From contig CAIVZM010000022.1 in NCBI GenBank assembly GCA_903910385.1, positions 62,001 through 126,000 on the forward strand: a DNA stretch of 64,000 nt. The letters are read 5' to 3'. The first letter of the stretch is position 1. Each line of letters opens with the position of its first letter. The position numbers and the translations under genes are program-made. The DNA comes from an uncultured Armatimonadota bacterium (lineage in GTDB: Bacteria > Armatimonadota > Armatimonadia > Armatimonadales > Armatimonadaceae). This document shows, piece after piece, positions 53,529 through 61,486 of the stretch. The notes under the pieces were generated by a model. That model saw nothing but the letters and a program-made list of their open reading frames with translations, did not search any database and had not been told where the DNA came from.

Positions 53529-53568
53529 ACCAATCTTTCCGAGTATAAGTTTAACGAACTGAAAATGC

Positions 53569-53607
53569 AAAAACTCCCCGCAGGACAAAGTCCTGCGGGG
53601 AGTTTTT
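53569..53607. terminator. Bidirectional terminator between the hydrolase and rpsR
   Basis: AAAAACTCCCCGCAGGAC and its complement form an 18-bp stem with an AAA loop, giving T-runs on both strands. It serves the hydrolase gene and the convergent rpsF-ssb-rpsR operon. Confidence 0.94.
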
Positions 53608-53614
53608 AGGCTTT

Positions 53615-53875
53615 TTAGTTCCCCGGTTCCGCCACAAAGGGCAGGAGGGCGATTTCACGGGCTCGTTTGATCGCCTGCGCCAGCGAGCGCTGGTAGCGGG
53701 CATTCGTGCCGGTGGTGCGCCGCGGAAGAATCTTTCCACGTTCGCTCACAAAGCGGCGAAGTAATGTGACATTCTTATAGTCAATGAAGTCGATTTTCTG
53801 CACGGTGAAGAAGCAGACTTTACGTTTCGGCTTGCGCCGAGGCTTCATCGGTCGATTCGGTGCGTTATTTCTCAC
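53615..53875 (-). CDS. rpsR: 30S ribosomal protein S18
   Basis: An 86-residue small-subunit protein that binds next to S6. Typical segments are [25 protein letters not shown] and [26 protein letters not shown]. Basic N-terminal residues ([14 protein letters not shown]) precede the core. It is the last gene of rpsF-ssb-rpsR, 41 bp after ssb, followed directly by a terminator. Confidence 0.98.
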   Translation of the reverse strand: MRNNAPNRPMKPRRKPKRKVCFFTVQKIDFIDYKNVTLLRRFVSERGKILPRRTTGTNARYQRSLAQAIKRAREIALLPFVAEPGN

Positions 53876-53916
53876 AGTATTTTCATCCTAAAGCAGCGAA
53901 AGCGCATCCTGTCGTT

Positions 53917-54486
53917 TTATTCGGCGAAAGGATCACTTAGATCGCTGTCATCGTAGTCGTTGGCGGGAGCGGCGTTCCGGGCGGGTTGTCGCGCCGGAGC
54001 GGCCTGTTGCCGTGACGGAGTCTGTTGTTGTGCGGCGGGCCGTTGATACGCCTGTTGTGCTGGAGCCTGTTGCGCTGGAGCTTGTTGAGCGTATCCGCCT
54101 CCGCCGGAGTTACCGGCTGCCTCGCCACCTTCGTATCCACCTTCGCCATCTGAACGTCTTTCAAGAATCTTGAACGTATCCGCAATGATGTCGAACGCTT
54201 TGCGGTTTTGTCCATTTTGATCCACATAGGATCGAATCTGCGCTCTACCTTCTACCAGGACAAGCTTACCCTTGGTAAGGTAATTGGCGGCGGTTTCTGC
54301 AAGAGTGCGCCAGCAGGTCACATCGAAGAAGTCAGTCTCCTTCTGTGCGCCTTGCTGACGGGCTTCCGCAGACTGCGGGCGACCGACCGCCAGGCCAAAC
54401 GACGTAACAGGAACCCCTGACGGCGTGTATTTGGCTTCCGGATCACGGGTCAGGCGTCCAACGAGGATAATCTTGTTATAATCCAT
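53917..54486 (-). CDS. ssb: Single-stranded DNA-binding protein
   Basis: A 189-residue protein with an OB fold (1-110: YNKIILVGRLTRDPEAKYTPSGVPVTSFGLAVGR, then TDFFDVTCWRTLAETAANYLTKGKLVLVEGRAQ). A Gly/Gln/Pro/Ala-rich tail follows (about 120-178). The acidic tip reads DYDDSDLSDPFAE. In most bacteria the tip ends exactly in Pro-Phe, which docks partner proteins; here two residues (Ala-Glu) follow. It sits between rpsF and rpsR in the classical order. It protects single-stranded DNA in replication and repair. Confidence 0.96.
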   Translation of the reverse strand: MDYNKIILVGRLTRDPEAKYTPSGVPVTSFGLAVGRPQSAEARQQGAQKETDFFDVTCWRTLAETAANYLTKGKLVLVEGRAQIRSYVDQNGQNRKAFDIIADTFKILERRSDGEGGYEGGEAAGNSGGGGYAQQAPAQQAPAQQAYQRPAAQQQTPSRQQAAPARQPARNAAPANDYDDSDLSDPFAE

Positions 54487-54603
54487 AGTCTATTTCTCCC
54501 TGATAAAATGTTACCCCGTCGGCGGCGTTTCCGCGTAGAAAAAGCGGAGGATAAACGTTGAGGCGGGCGACGAAAATGGCGCGAGGCGCTCATTTTGCGG
54601 ACG

Positions 54604-55128
54604 TTACTCTTCGGTTGCCGCCGGTTCGCTTTCCTGTTCCGAGGCAGCGATTTCTTCCGGGGTATCGGTAGCTTCGGACGGCGTTGCGGAAAGGTCAGTG
54701 ACATTAGCAGTGTCCGCAATCGGCGCCGCTTCGGCACGTGCGGCCTCCGCTTCGGCATTTGCTGCGGCTCGTGCGGCGAATTCGCGATCCCGACGCTCTT
54801 GTTCAGCGGCGCGGGTCTGTCCGGGCGTTGCATCCGCCTTCTTGTCCTGTTTTACCACCAGGTAGCGGAGAACATCATCGCTGATTCGGAAAATACGATC
54901 CAGTTCATCTCTGGCGGGAGGTTCCGAGGTGAAGTTCATCACATAGTAAACGCCTTCGCGCTTACCTTTGATTTCGTAAGCGAGGCGACGGGGGTCCCAG
55001 CGGTCGACATCGGTCACATTACCGCCATGACCGGCGACAACGCCCCGGTATTTCTCCAGAACGCCGCTGTAAAACTCGTCGGACTGTCCGGTCTCGACGA
55101 CAAAGACGGCCTCATAGGCTGTCATCAT
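54604..55128 (-). CDS. rpsF: 30S ribosomal protein S6 with long Ala/Glu tail
   Basis: A 174-residue protein. The first 95 residues are S6 (YEAVFVVETGQSDEFYSGVL, then WDPRRLAYEIKGKREGVYYVMNFTSEPP and LDRIFRISDDVLRYLVVKQDK). The last 75 or so are an Ala/Glu-rich low-complexity extension, longer than usual although S6 tails vary. It is first in rpsF-ssb-rpsR. Two adjacent Met codons open the frame. An extended -10 promoter lies about 110 bp upstream. Confidence 0.96.
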   Translation of the reverse strand: MMTAYEAVFVVETGQSDEFYSGVLEKYRGVVAGHGGNVTDVDRWDPRRLAYEIKGKREGVYYVMNFTSEPPARDELDRIFRISDDVLRYLVVKQDKKADATPGQTRAAEQERRDREFAARAAANAEAEAARAEAAPIADTANVTDLSATPSEATDTPEEIAASEQESEPAATEE

Positions 55129-55238
55129 TATTCAACTATCCTTTCCCTATGGTCTATCGTCCGCTCGATGGGAAGCGAGCGGCAGGGTCGGAGGGGGAGA
55201 TCACAAAACCCTTGATTTCACCCCTAAAACTCCTTGGC

Positions 55239-55268
55239 ATCATACCATTACGGAAAGCTTGCCGCCAA
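55239..55268 (-). promoter_or_regulatory. Promoter of rpsF-ssb-rpsR
   Basis: The minus strand has TGG-TATGAT (extended -10, 55247-55239) and TTGGCG at 55268-55263 as a partial -35, 18 bp apart. The rpsF start lies about 110 bp downstream. Confidence 0.5.
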
Positions 55269-55313
55269 AATATTTCCACAGGTTGACAGCCGATGCATTC
55301 GAGGGAGCGTTCG

Positions 55314-56225
55314 TTATCGTGTAATCGCCTTTTCCGGAGCGGGCTCCAACGCCATCTTCCCGTCCGCATCGACACGCCAGACATTCTGACTCTTTTGATC
55401 CTTGACGCGTGAACCGGGCGGTAATACGATCTGAAAATCACGATCCGGCAGAGGCTTGTCTGAAAGGCTCTTGAGGACGAAATGCGCCGAGCCCAGAAGC
55501 ATCTCCTGTGAGGACTCCTTATAGGAAGCCACATCACTGATTTCGGGAAGGGAAATATCGCCAGTCGTTCGCAATCCCTTGCATGAGAAGACATTACGAA
55601 ACTTCGTCTTGCCGTAGGCGCTTTTTTCCTCAGATGCGACGATCCGCCGAGGCTCTTTCTGGGTCAGTCGAAACATCCCATTGTAGACGACAGCGATATC
55701 AGTTCCGAAATCTGCGGTGTAGACATCTATCGCGCCATAGTCTGTGGATTGTTCCACGCTAACAGGCTTGACTCGCGAAGTTTTGATAAGATCGGCGAAT
55801 GGAACTCCGCCAAACTCCAGCATGGGACGTAATGGGTTTGTCATAGACTCATAGCGCGTTTGCATGACGACATTACGCGGCGTCGTGGGGTTCGGATACG
55901 TCCCTTCGACAAAGACCTGGTTCTTTCCATCGAAAATAAACGTTCTGGTCGCCCCTTGGGGGTCTGATCGACTTTCGAGACGCTGAACTGTCCGGACTCC
56001 ATCGCTGGAGATTGTCAGGGTATAATGTCGCTCCTGTATCTCCGGCGAGCCTCCCACTATACGCACCCGGTCAGTCTGGTCATAAACAGCGGTAAATGTT
56101 ATTGGAAACGGTGATTTCTCTCCCGGTAGCGTCTGCGGGGGTGCCTCCCGGCAACCCTGAAGACAGAAAACGAGGATCAATGGAATACATCGTCGCGCTG
56201 TCGCTAAACCAGAAAAAGATTTCAC
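55314..56225 (-). CDS. Lipoprotein of unknown function
   Basis: A 303-residue predicted lipoprotein: the signal IPLILVFCLQGC ends in a lipobox cysteine followed by REAPP. The mature part is beta-rich (FTAVYDQTDRVRIVGGSPEIQERHYTLTISSDGVRTVQRLES), loosely like LolA/LolB-type or outer-membrane-sensor folds, but I cannot assign it to a family. It lies upstream of rpsF on the same strand with 185 bp between. The divergent neighbour is the dapL-like gene. The start is the first Met of the signal. Confidence 0.7.
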   Translation of the reverse strand: MKSFSGLATARRCIPLILVFCLQGCREAPPQTLPGEKSPFPITFTAVYDQTDRVRIVGGSPEIQERHYTLTISSDGVRTVQRLESRSDPQGATRTFIFDGKNQVFVEGTYPNPTTPRNVVMQTRYESMTNPLRPMLEFGGVPFADLIKTSRVKPVSVEQSTDYGAIDVYTADFGTDIAVVYNGMFRLTQKEPRRIVASEEKSAYGKTKFRNVFSCKGLRTTGDISLPEISDVASYKESSQEMLLGSAHFVLKSLSDKPLPDRDFQIVLPPGSRVKDQKSQNVWRVDADGKMALEPAPEKAITR

Positions 56226-56341
56226 TCAGTGAGCATATCGCCAATTCACGTTATTGCCTCGTCGACGAAGCCTACTGCGGTGTTATCGAAGGAGGGGACA
56301 GGAACGGATTCGACAATATGCGAAAAACTTGATACCATTCT

Positions 56342-56366
56342 ATGGGCGTCTTCATAAGACGCCCAT
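56342..56366 (+). other. Perfect 11-bp hairpin upstream of the dapL-like gene
   Basis: ATGGGCGTCTT and AAGACGCCCAT enclose a CAT loop, followed on the plus strand by TGTCGTATTTTG. It lies in the 340-bp gap between divergent genes, so it may be a leader element or the end of an unseen short transcript. No gene is supported in this gap. Confidence 0.5.
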
Positions 56367-56565
56367 TGTCGTATTTTGACGTGTGTCACGCGACGTCGGT
56401 AACGACGTTCGGAAAGGTCAGAGGAAAAATGAAATCCCATACCATCCTCTCGCCGGGTCAAACGATCCGGCAGTACACCGGCGACGAATCTCAATCTATC
56501 AATCACGCGCCCGCTCCTGAAACTGACAGGGGCGAAATTGGCGCGACGGAGGCTCTGTAACACCC

Positions 56566-57768
56566 ATGTCCCTGCCAGCCACGCTGAATGTCCCCCGCGC
56601 AAAGCGGCTTGACCTTATTCCCCCCTATCTGTTCGGTGAAATCGCCCGCCAGAAGAAGCAGGCGCTCGCTGAAGGACGCGATTTGATCGACCTTGGTATC
56701 GGCGATCCCGATCAACCAACCCCGCCAGAAATCATCGACGCTCTCTATGAGGCTGCCAAAGACCCGGAGACGCACCGCTACGATGAGTCCAATGCGGGAG
56801 ACCCGATCTTTCTGGATGCTGCCGCTAAATGGTTCGAGGGCAGATTCGGCGTCAAACTGGACCCGAACAGCGAGTTGCTTCTTTTGATCGGTTCCAAGGA
56901 AGGGCTTGCCCACCTTTGCTGGGCTTATGTGGATGCAGGTGATTATACGCTGGTGCAGGATCCTTCCTACACTGTCCCGAAAGTCAACACGCTGATGGCA
57001 GGTGGAATCCCGCATCTGATGCCCCTCACCGCTGCTAATAACTGGCTCCCCGTTTTAAGCGACATTCCGACCGAAGTGGCGAAAGCGGCGAAGATCATGT
57101 TCCTGAACTACCCGCATAACCCGACGGGCGCGACCGCGACCAGCGCCTTTTTCGCGGAGGCGGTCGAGTTTGCCAAGAACTATGACATTCTCATCTGTCA
57201 GGATTGCGCCTATAGCGAAGTGAACTATGATGACTACCGCGCTCCCTCGATCCTGCAGACGCCTGGTGCAATAGATATCGCCATCGAAACGCATTCGCTT
57301 TCCAAAACGCTCAATATGACCGGATGGCGCGTGGGCTTCGCCGCTGGAAATCCGGATGCGATCGCCACGTTGAACAAACTCAAATCGAACATCGACAGCA
57401 AGCAGTTCGCCGCGATTGACCGCGCCGCCGCGTGGGCGTTGCTGAATGTCAATAACGATCATACGCTCGAGTTGTATCAACGGCGTCGTGACATTCTGGT
57501 GGATGGCTTGAACTCGCTCGGATGGAAGCTGGAAAAGCCGAAGGCGGCGTTCTATATCTGGGCTCCGGTACCTCCGGGCTATACATCGATGTCCTTCGTT
57601 TCTGACTTGCTCTCGAAGGCGGGCGTCCTTGCCATTCCTGGCGTTGGTTACGGCGAAAACGGTGAGGGATATGTCCGAATGTCCCTGACACTGAGCGGCG
57701 ACAAAAACGGCGAGCGCATCGCGGAAGCGGTTGAGCGCATTCGCCAGAACCTGACAATCAACTGGTAA
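56566..57768 (+). CDS. LL-diaminopimelate aminotransferase-like enzyme
   Basis: A 400-residue PLP aminotransferase. It shows LPPYLF-type entry (DLIPPYLFGEIARQKKQ), IDLGIGDPDQPTPPEIIDAL, NYPHNPTGATA, CQDCAYSEVNYD and the Schiff-base lysine in ETHSLSKTLNMTGWRVGFAAGN. This pattern fits DapL-type enzymes that make LL-diaminopimelate directly from tetrahydrodipicolinate, a lysine and peptidoglycan route found in several non-proteobacterial phyla. A DapC or other aminotransferase role remains possible. It stands alone. The start ATG follows a Gly/Ala-coding region without a strong ribosome-binding site. Confidence 0.85.
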   Translation: MSLPATLNVPRAKRLDLIPPYLFGEIARQKKQALAEGRDLIDLGIGDPDQPTPPEIIDALYEAAKDPETHRYDESNAGDPIFLDAAAKWFEGRFGVKLDPNSELLLLIGSKEGLAHLCWAYVDAGDYTLVQDPSYTVPKVNTLMAGGIPHLMPLTAANNWLPVLSDIPTEVAKAAKIMFLNYPHNPTGATATSAFFAEAVEFAKNYDILICQDCAYSEVNYDDYRAPSILQTPGAIDIAIETHSLSKTLNMTGWRVGFAAGNPDAIATLNKLKSNIDSKQFAAIDRAAAWALLNVNNDHTLELYQRRRDILVDGLNSLGWKLEKPKAAFYIWAPVPPGYTSMSFVSDLLSKAGVLAIPGVGYGENGEGYVRMSLTLSGDKNGERIAEAVERIRQNLTINW

Positions 57769-57834
57769 CATTTACCGCCAGTTAAGGTTGAATCGGTATT
57801 CAATACATTCAATAGACCTCTTGCATAAGTCCGC

Positions 57835-57874
57835 ATCTTGCCCCCTCATGCGCAAGCGCATGAGGGGGCAAGAT
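57835..57874. repeat. Perfect 18-bp palindromic stem-loop
   Basis: ATCTTGCCCCCTCATGCG and its exact complement enclose a CAAG loop. It lies 67 bp after the dapL-like stop. It has no T-run and is very stable, the longest perfect stem in the window. It may be a repeat element or a processing signal. Confidence 0.85.
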
Positions 57875-57916
57875 ACACGGTTTGCAAAATGACTGAAGAA
57901 ATTGGTCTAACAGAGG

Positions 57917-57954
57917 AGGGGGTAACCGTAAGAACGTGGATTACCCCCTTTTGT
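57917..57954 (+). terminator. Probable terminator after the dapL-like gene
   Basis: AGGGGGTAA and TTACCCCCT flank a 15-nt loop, followed by TTTTG. It faces the plus strand. Confidence 0.6.
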
Positions 57955-58029
57955 TCCGCTCCGCTTATCGCGAATCCGATATTTTCGGAGTCAAAGGGGA
58001 GACTTCAGGAAATGATCTATTGGTATCCA

Positions 58030-58482
58030 CTAACGGACGATGAGAACGGAACAGTGGGCAAGATGCGCTACTCGCTCGGAGACGGAACCGAGGAAAAACG
58101 CCTTCATGCCACTCAGTCCACGACTGCCGACGACCAGTAGATCGCAACCCTCTTCTTCAGCGACTCGCGCTATAGTTTCTGCGGCGTGACCTGTCTCCGT
58201 TCGGAAAACATAGGATACGGGACGGTCGCCGACTACCAGCTTTACACTGGATTTAACGCGGCTCTGTGCGGTCTTTTCCCATTCATCCATCAGGTTGGGA
58301 TCGATATACTCAATGCCACCCCCCAGACTCCCTCCGCCCATCATCGGCGCCATCATCGGCATCTCGTAGACATAAAGAATCACCAGATGGGAACGGTACT
58401 TATCGGCGATTTTCACCGCCGTGTGTACCGCATTAAACGCGCCTTCGGAACCATCCGTAGCAACCAGAAGTTTTTGAAACAT
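58030..58482 (-). CDS. Universal stress protein (UspA family), ATP-binding type
   Basis: A 150-residue single-domain Usp. The N-terminal strand KLLVATDGSEGAFNAVHTAVKIA and the C-terminal ATP motif VVGSRGLSGMKAFFLGSVSERVAHLAHCSVLIVR (G-2x-G-9x-G-S type) are complete, so nucleotide binding is expected. A Met/Gly-rich insert (MPMMAPMMGGGSLGGG) lies in the middle. It is divergent from the histidine-kinase gene, with 175 bp between, and a second Usp follows that kinase's operon. Confidence 0.92.
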   Translation of the reverse strand: MFQKLLVATDGSEGAFNAVHTAVKIADKYRSHLVILYVYEMPMMAPMMGGGSLGGGIEYIDPNLMDEWEKTAQSRVKSSVKLVVGDRPVSYVFRTETGHAAETIARVAEEEGCDLLVVGSRGLSGMKAFFLGSVSERVAHLAHCSVLIVR

Positions 58483-58621
58483 GGGTTTTTCCTTTCAGAA
58501 CCGGCATCATTAAGAAAACTATAGCGCGTCACACAACGGGAATCGTCCTCGTTTCAGGGGATTATGATAGTGAAACGGTACGAAAAATCCTATCTGGCGA
58601 AGGTATATTGCTCTCAAAGCC

Positions 58622-58650
58622 TTGACATTTCGCAGTGAGAACGGCACACT
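58622..58650 (+). promoter_or_regulatory. Promoter of the histidine kinase gene
   Basis: TTGACA (58622-58627) and CACACT (58645-58650) are 17 bp apart. The kinase ATG is at 58658, about where transcription should begin, so the mRNA would be leaderless or nearly so. Confidence 0.6.
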
Positions 58651-58657
58651 GAACCAT

Positions 58658-59938
58658 ATGGACGGAGCGTATCGCAAAGAGGGGATTCCTGATGTAGCGT
58701 CGATCTGGCGTCATCGGGCGGAAGCGGCGGAGCAGGCATTAGAAGCCCTGAAAGTCAGCGCCACCTGGCGTACGCTTGCGCTGGAAACAGCGAACCGGGT
58801 CGCTCTGGATATTCTGGCGCAACGTACCGGCGTTGAGGCGTTGCGCCATATCGCTCATGCGGCAAAGACCCTGGCGTGCGCTCGTTATGCCGCCCTCGGC
58901 GTCGCCCGTCTGGACGGGAAGGGATTGGTTAACTTTGTCACAGTAGGCTTGACGCCTGAGGAGGAGGCAGCCATTGGTTCTCGTCCTCAGGGAATCGGCA
59001 TCCTCGGGCTACTATTGCGCCAGACCGAACCGTTACGTATCGATTCCTTGAGCGCTTTACCGGCTTCTATAGGGTTCCCCCCCAATCATCCGCCCATGAA
59101 GACTTTTCTGGGAGTTCCTCTGCGGCGTGGAGATACCGTGGTAGGTAGCCTGTATCTGACGGAAAAAGAGGGAGGTGGATCGTTTACCGAGGAGGATGAG
59201 ACCGCTGTTCAGACTCTCGGCGCTCATGCTGCGGTTGCGATCCACCATTTGCACCTCATAGAGCGTCAGCAACGGCTGGTCAGTGGTCTGATCGCCGCTC
59301 AGGAAGAGGAGCGTCGCGCTGTCGCTTATGATTTGCATGATGGTCTGACTCAGTACGTGATGGCGGCGCAAGCCCATCTGGAATCGTTTCGTCGGGCGCA
59401 GGAAGCGGGTAAGACTGACAAGGCGTCTAAAGAAATGAGGCAGGGACTGACCTATCTCAAGGATGCAGTGGTTGAGTCTCGGCGTCTGGTCAACGGGCTC
59501 AGAACTCTCGCCCTCGATGATTTGGGTCTGGCGGGAGCATTGGAACTCCTGTTGCAGGAAGAAAAGCTGCGAGCGGGATGGCAGGATGCGACTTTCCTGC
59601 ACAATATCGCCGGACGTCGTTTTGACAAGACGCAAGAAACCGCCATCTACCGTGTCGCGCAGGAAGCGATGACAAACGCTCGAAAGCACGCAGAGGCGCA
59701 ACGTATTCGCGTGTCACTGATCTTTCAAACAGACAGGTTGACGCTCGAAGTTGAGGATGACGGCAAGGGATTTAATCCTGATGAACTGGAGAACCGGCAC
59801 GATCACGTCGGTCTTCAGAGCATGGCGGAACGTGTGCGATTGATGGATGGCGTTTCTCAACTCAACAGCGCACTCGGTCATGGAACGCGACTTCAAGCCA
59901 TATTCCCGATTTCCATCGCAGTCGATAAGGAACTATGA
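58658..59938 (+). CDS. GAF-domain sensor histidine kinase (NarL/DesK-type)
   Basis: A 426-residue cytoplasmic kinase. A short helical start leads to a GAF domain (about 50-200, ALRHIAHAAKTLACARYAALGVARLDG to FLGVPLRRGDTVVGSLYLTE). A HisKA_3 dimerisation helix follows, with the phospho-acceptor His in RRAVAYDLHDGLTQYVMAAQAH (about residue 230). The HATPase_c domain (VAQEAMTNARKHAEAQRIRVSL, EVEDDGKGFNPDELE, HVGLQSMAERVRLMDG) ends the protein. There are no membrane helices, so the signal is internal. The upstream TTG at 58622 is the -35 hexamer, so the ATG at 58658 is used. It overlaps its regulator gene by 4 bp. Confidence 0.93.
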   Translation: MDGAYRKEGIPDVASIWRHRAEAAEQALEALKVSATWRTLALETANRVALDILAQRTGVEALRHIAHAAKTLACARYAALGVARLDGKGLVNFVTVGLTPEEEAAIGSRPQGIGILGLLLRQTEPLRIDSLSALPASIGFPPNHPPMKTFLGVPLRRGDTVVGSLYLTEKEGGGSFTEEDETAVQTLGAHAAVAIHHLHLIERQQRLVSGLIAAQEEERRAVAYDLHDGLTQYVMAAQAHLESFRRAQEAGKTDKASKEMRQGLTYLKDAVVESRRLVNGLRTLALDDLGLAGALELLLQEEKLRAGWQDATFLHNIAGRRFDKTQETAIYRVAQEAMTNARKHAEAQRIRVSLIFQTDRLTLEVEDDGKGFNPDELENRHDHVGLQSMAERVRLMDGVSQLNSALGHGTRLQAIFPISIAVDKEL

Positions 59939-60612
59939 ACGAAAGAAGTACACTGTCTGACAATTCAGGAATGGTGACCGTCATTCTCGCCGATGACCAT
60001 GCGATCTGGCGGGGAGGCGTCCGAAGCATGCTCGATGAGACAGAGTTTGAGATAGTGGCCGAAGCCTCCTCGGGACATGAGGCTGTGGAAATCGTGCGTC
60101 AACTTTCCCCGCAAATCGCCCTGCTCGATATCCGCATGGCGGAGGGGGACGGTTTGGAAGCGTTGCAGGTAATCAAACGGGAGCGCCCTCTCACCTCTGT
60201 CATTATGCTGACTACTTACGATAATCCGACCTACATGGCGCGCGCCGTCGCTGGCGGGGCGGCAGGCTATATACTGAAAGGAGTTGATCGGGACGAACTC
60301 GTTTCGGCGTTGCGGCGGGTCGCTCAGGGCGAATTATTGTTATCCTCGGAAGATTTGAAGCGTTCGTTGCGTGGAATCACACCGGATGCGCCCGGTGTCT
60401 CGGACCTGATTGAACCCCTCACCGATCGAGAAATCGAAGTTTTGCGCCTCCTCTCCACGGGACTGAATAATCGCGGTATCGCCTCCCTGCTTTTTGTGGC
60501 GGAAAGCACGATCAAGACCCATGTCGAGCATATTATCGGCAAGTTGGGAGTCTCGGATCGTGTGCAGGCGGCAGTCTGGGCGGCGCGACAGGGTCTTCTC
60601 CCACCTGCCTGA
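59935..60612 (+). CDS. NarL/FixJ-family response regulator
   Basis: A 225-residue regulator: receiver domain (about 13-130, phospho-acceptor Asp65 in IALLDIRMAEGDGLEAL, acidic pair ADDH, LKGV Lys) and C-terminal LuxR-type helix-turn-helix (about 158-220, LTDREIEVLRLLSTGLNNRGIASLLFVAESTIKTHVEHIIGKLGV). Its ATG overlaps the kinase stop (ATGA), so the two form one two-component system. The targets are unknown; flanking Usp genes are natural candidates. Confidence 0.95.
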   Translation: MNERSTLSDNSGMVTVILADDHAIWRGGVRSMLDETEFEIVAEASSGHEAVEIVRQLSPQIALLDIRMAEGDGLEALQVIKRERPLTSVIMLTTYDNPTYMARAVAGGAAGYILKGVDRDELVSALRRVAQGELLLSSEDLKRSLRGITPDAPGVSDLIEPLTDREIEVLRLLSTGLNNRGIASLLFVAESTIKTHVEHIIGKLGVSDRVQAAVWAARQGLLPPA

Positions 60613-60713
60613 CGACGCTTGCTTAATCCGTCGATTAGGGGATTTAATCTTAACCAAACCGCATTATACTTTCCCTGATGATAAGCCAGAACTATTGCGG
60701 AGGGGTTGCGGTG

Positions 60714-60998
60714 ATGAGCGTAATGCAGAACGGGCGAATAATTGGCTGCGATGGGCAGGATTGCGCTCGATGCGCTCAACTCCCGGTTGCATTGAGTGGA
60801 TTCAGTTCTTCACTGTCGGAAGCCGAATCACCTGATGGTTGGTTGTTCGCTACGCTGTCGAATCAGAGTTTTCACTTCTGCCCGAATTGCATCCCCCGTT
60901 ATCTTCAGGATCGCTGGCAACATTCACGCGCGCCTTTGCCCGCAGAGGATTCACGAGATGGCTCCTTCGGAAATGGTCATCGTTCTTCGCGCATTTGA
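60714..60998 (+). CDS. Small Cys-rich, probably zinc-binding protein
   Basis: A 94-residue protein with CDGQDCARC near residues 12-20 and CPNC near 56-59 (FHFCPNCIPRY), likely a zinc-binding set. The tail is Ser/Arg-rich and low in structure. GGAGGGG lies 8 bases before the ATG at 60714, stronger than anything before the earlier in-frame ATG at 60678. A TATACT at 60665-60670 could be its -10. It lies between the response regulator and a Usp gene (18 bp gap), so it probably belongs to the same stress module. Function unknown. Confidence 0.6.
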   Translation: MSVMQNGRIIGCDGQDCARCAQLPVALSGFSSSLSEAESPDGWLFATLSNQSFHFCPNCIPRYLQDRWQHSRAPLPAEDSRDGSFGNGHRSSRI

Positions 60999-61016
60999 AT
61001 ATCGAAAGGATTTATT

Positions 61017-61445
61017 ATGTACCGCCACATTCTCGCACCCATTGACTGCTCCGAAGACGCCCGCCGCCTGGTTCCCGATCTTGCCCGTTACATCTCCCGG
61101 ATGCCTTCCTGCCAGATGACACTGGTGGCGACCGTAACGCCTTCGCCGATACCTCAAATCAACCATGTTCGACAGTTACATGCCCGCGAAACGCTACACG
61201 CTATGCATAAACTGTTCCTGAATTTCGGAGTGTATGCCTTCTGCCGTGTCGCCGAAGGCGATGATACTGTCACTGCAACGCTGGAAACGGCGCACGATGA
61301 AGAAGAACTCTTCGACCTAATCGTTCTGGGCTCCTATCAAACACGAACCGAAGCGGATGATTTTCCCTGTGAAGGCAGTTTCGCTGATAAAATATGTCGT
61401 AAATCGCATCTGCCCGTCTATATCCTGCCCGCCTTCAGGCCCTGA
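61017..61445 (+). CDS. Universal stress protein-like, without the ATP motif
   Basis: A 142-residue Usp-fold protein: HILAPIDCSEDARRLVPDLARYI at the start and LFDLIVLGSYQTRTEADDFPCEGSFADKICRKSHLPVYIL at the end. The usual G-2x-G-9x-G-S nucleotide motif is lost (GSYQTRTEADDF), so it probably does not bind ATP, unlike the Usp at 58030-58482. AAAGGAT lies 7 bases before the ATG. It follows the Cys-rich gene by 18 bp. Confidence 0.85.
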   Translation: MYRHILAPIDCSEDARRLVPDLARYISRMPSCQMTLVATVTPSPIPQINHVRQLHARETLHAMHKLFLNFGVYAFCRVAEGDDTVTATLETAHDEEELFDLIVLGSYQTRTEADDFPCEGSFADKICRKSHLPVYILPAFRP

Positions 61446-61448
61446 ATT

Positions 61449-61480
61449 TTGTCAGTAGAAAAGGGTTCGCTCTGTATAAT
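61449..61480 (+). promoter_or_regulatory. Promoter upstream of the TPR-protein leader
   Basis: A perfect TATAAT (61475-61480) lies inside the inverted repeat TTCGCTC...GAGCGAA (61466-61472 and 61483-61489), a possible operator. The best -35 (TTGTCA, 61449-61454) has a 20-bp spacer, longer than ideal. Confidence 0.5.
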
Positions 61481-61486
61481 GGGAGC

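Noticed and set aside
57838-58140. 100-codon plus-strand frame
   Set aside because: It runs through the 18-bp palindrome and a terminator and overlaps the antisense Usp gene; no protein-like pattern.
58622-58657. TTG start giving a 12-residue longer histidine kinase
   Set aside because: The TTG is part of a TTGACA -35 hexamer with a matching -10 downstream; the ATG at 58658 is the better start.
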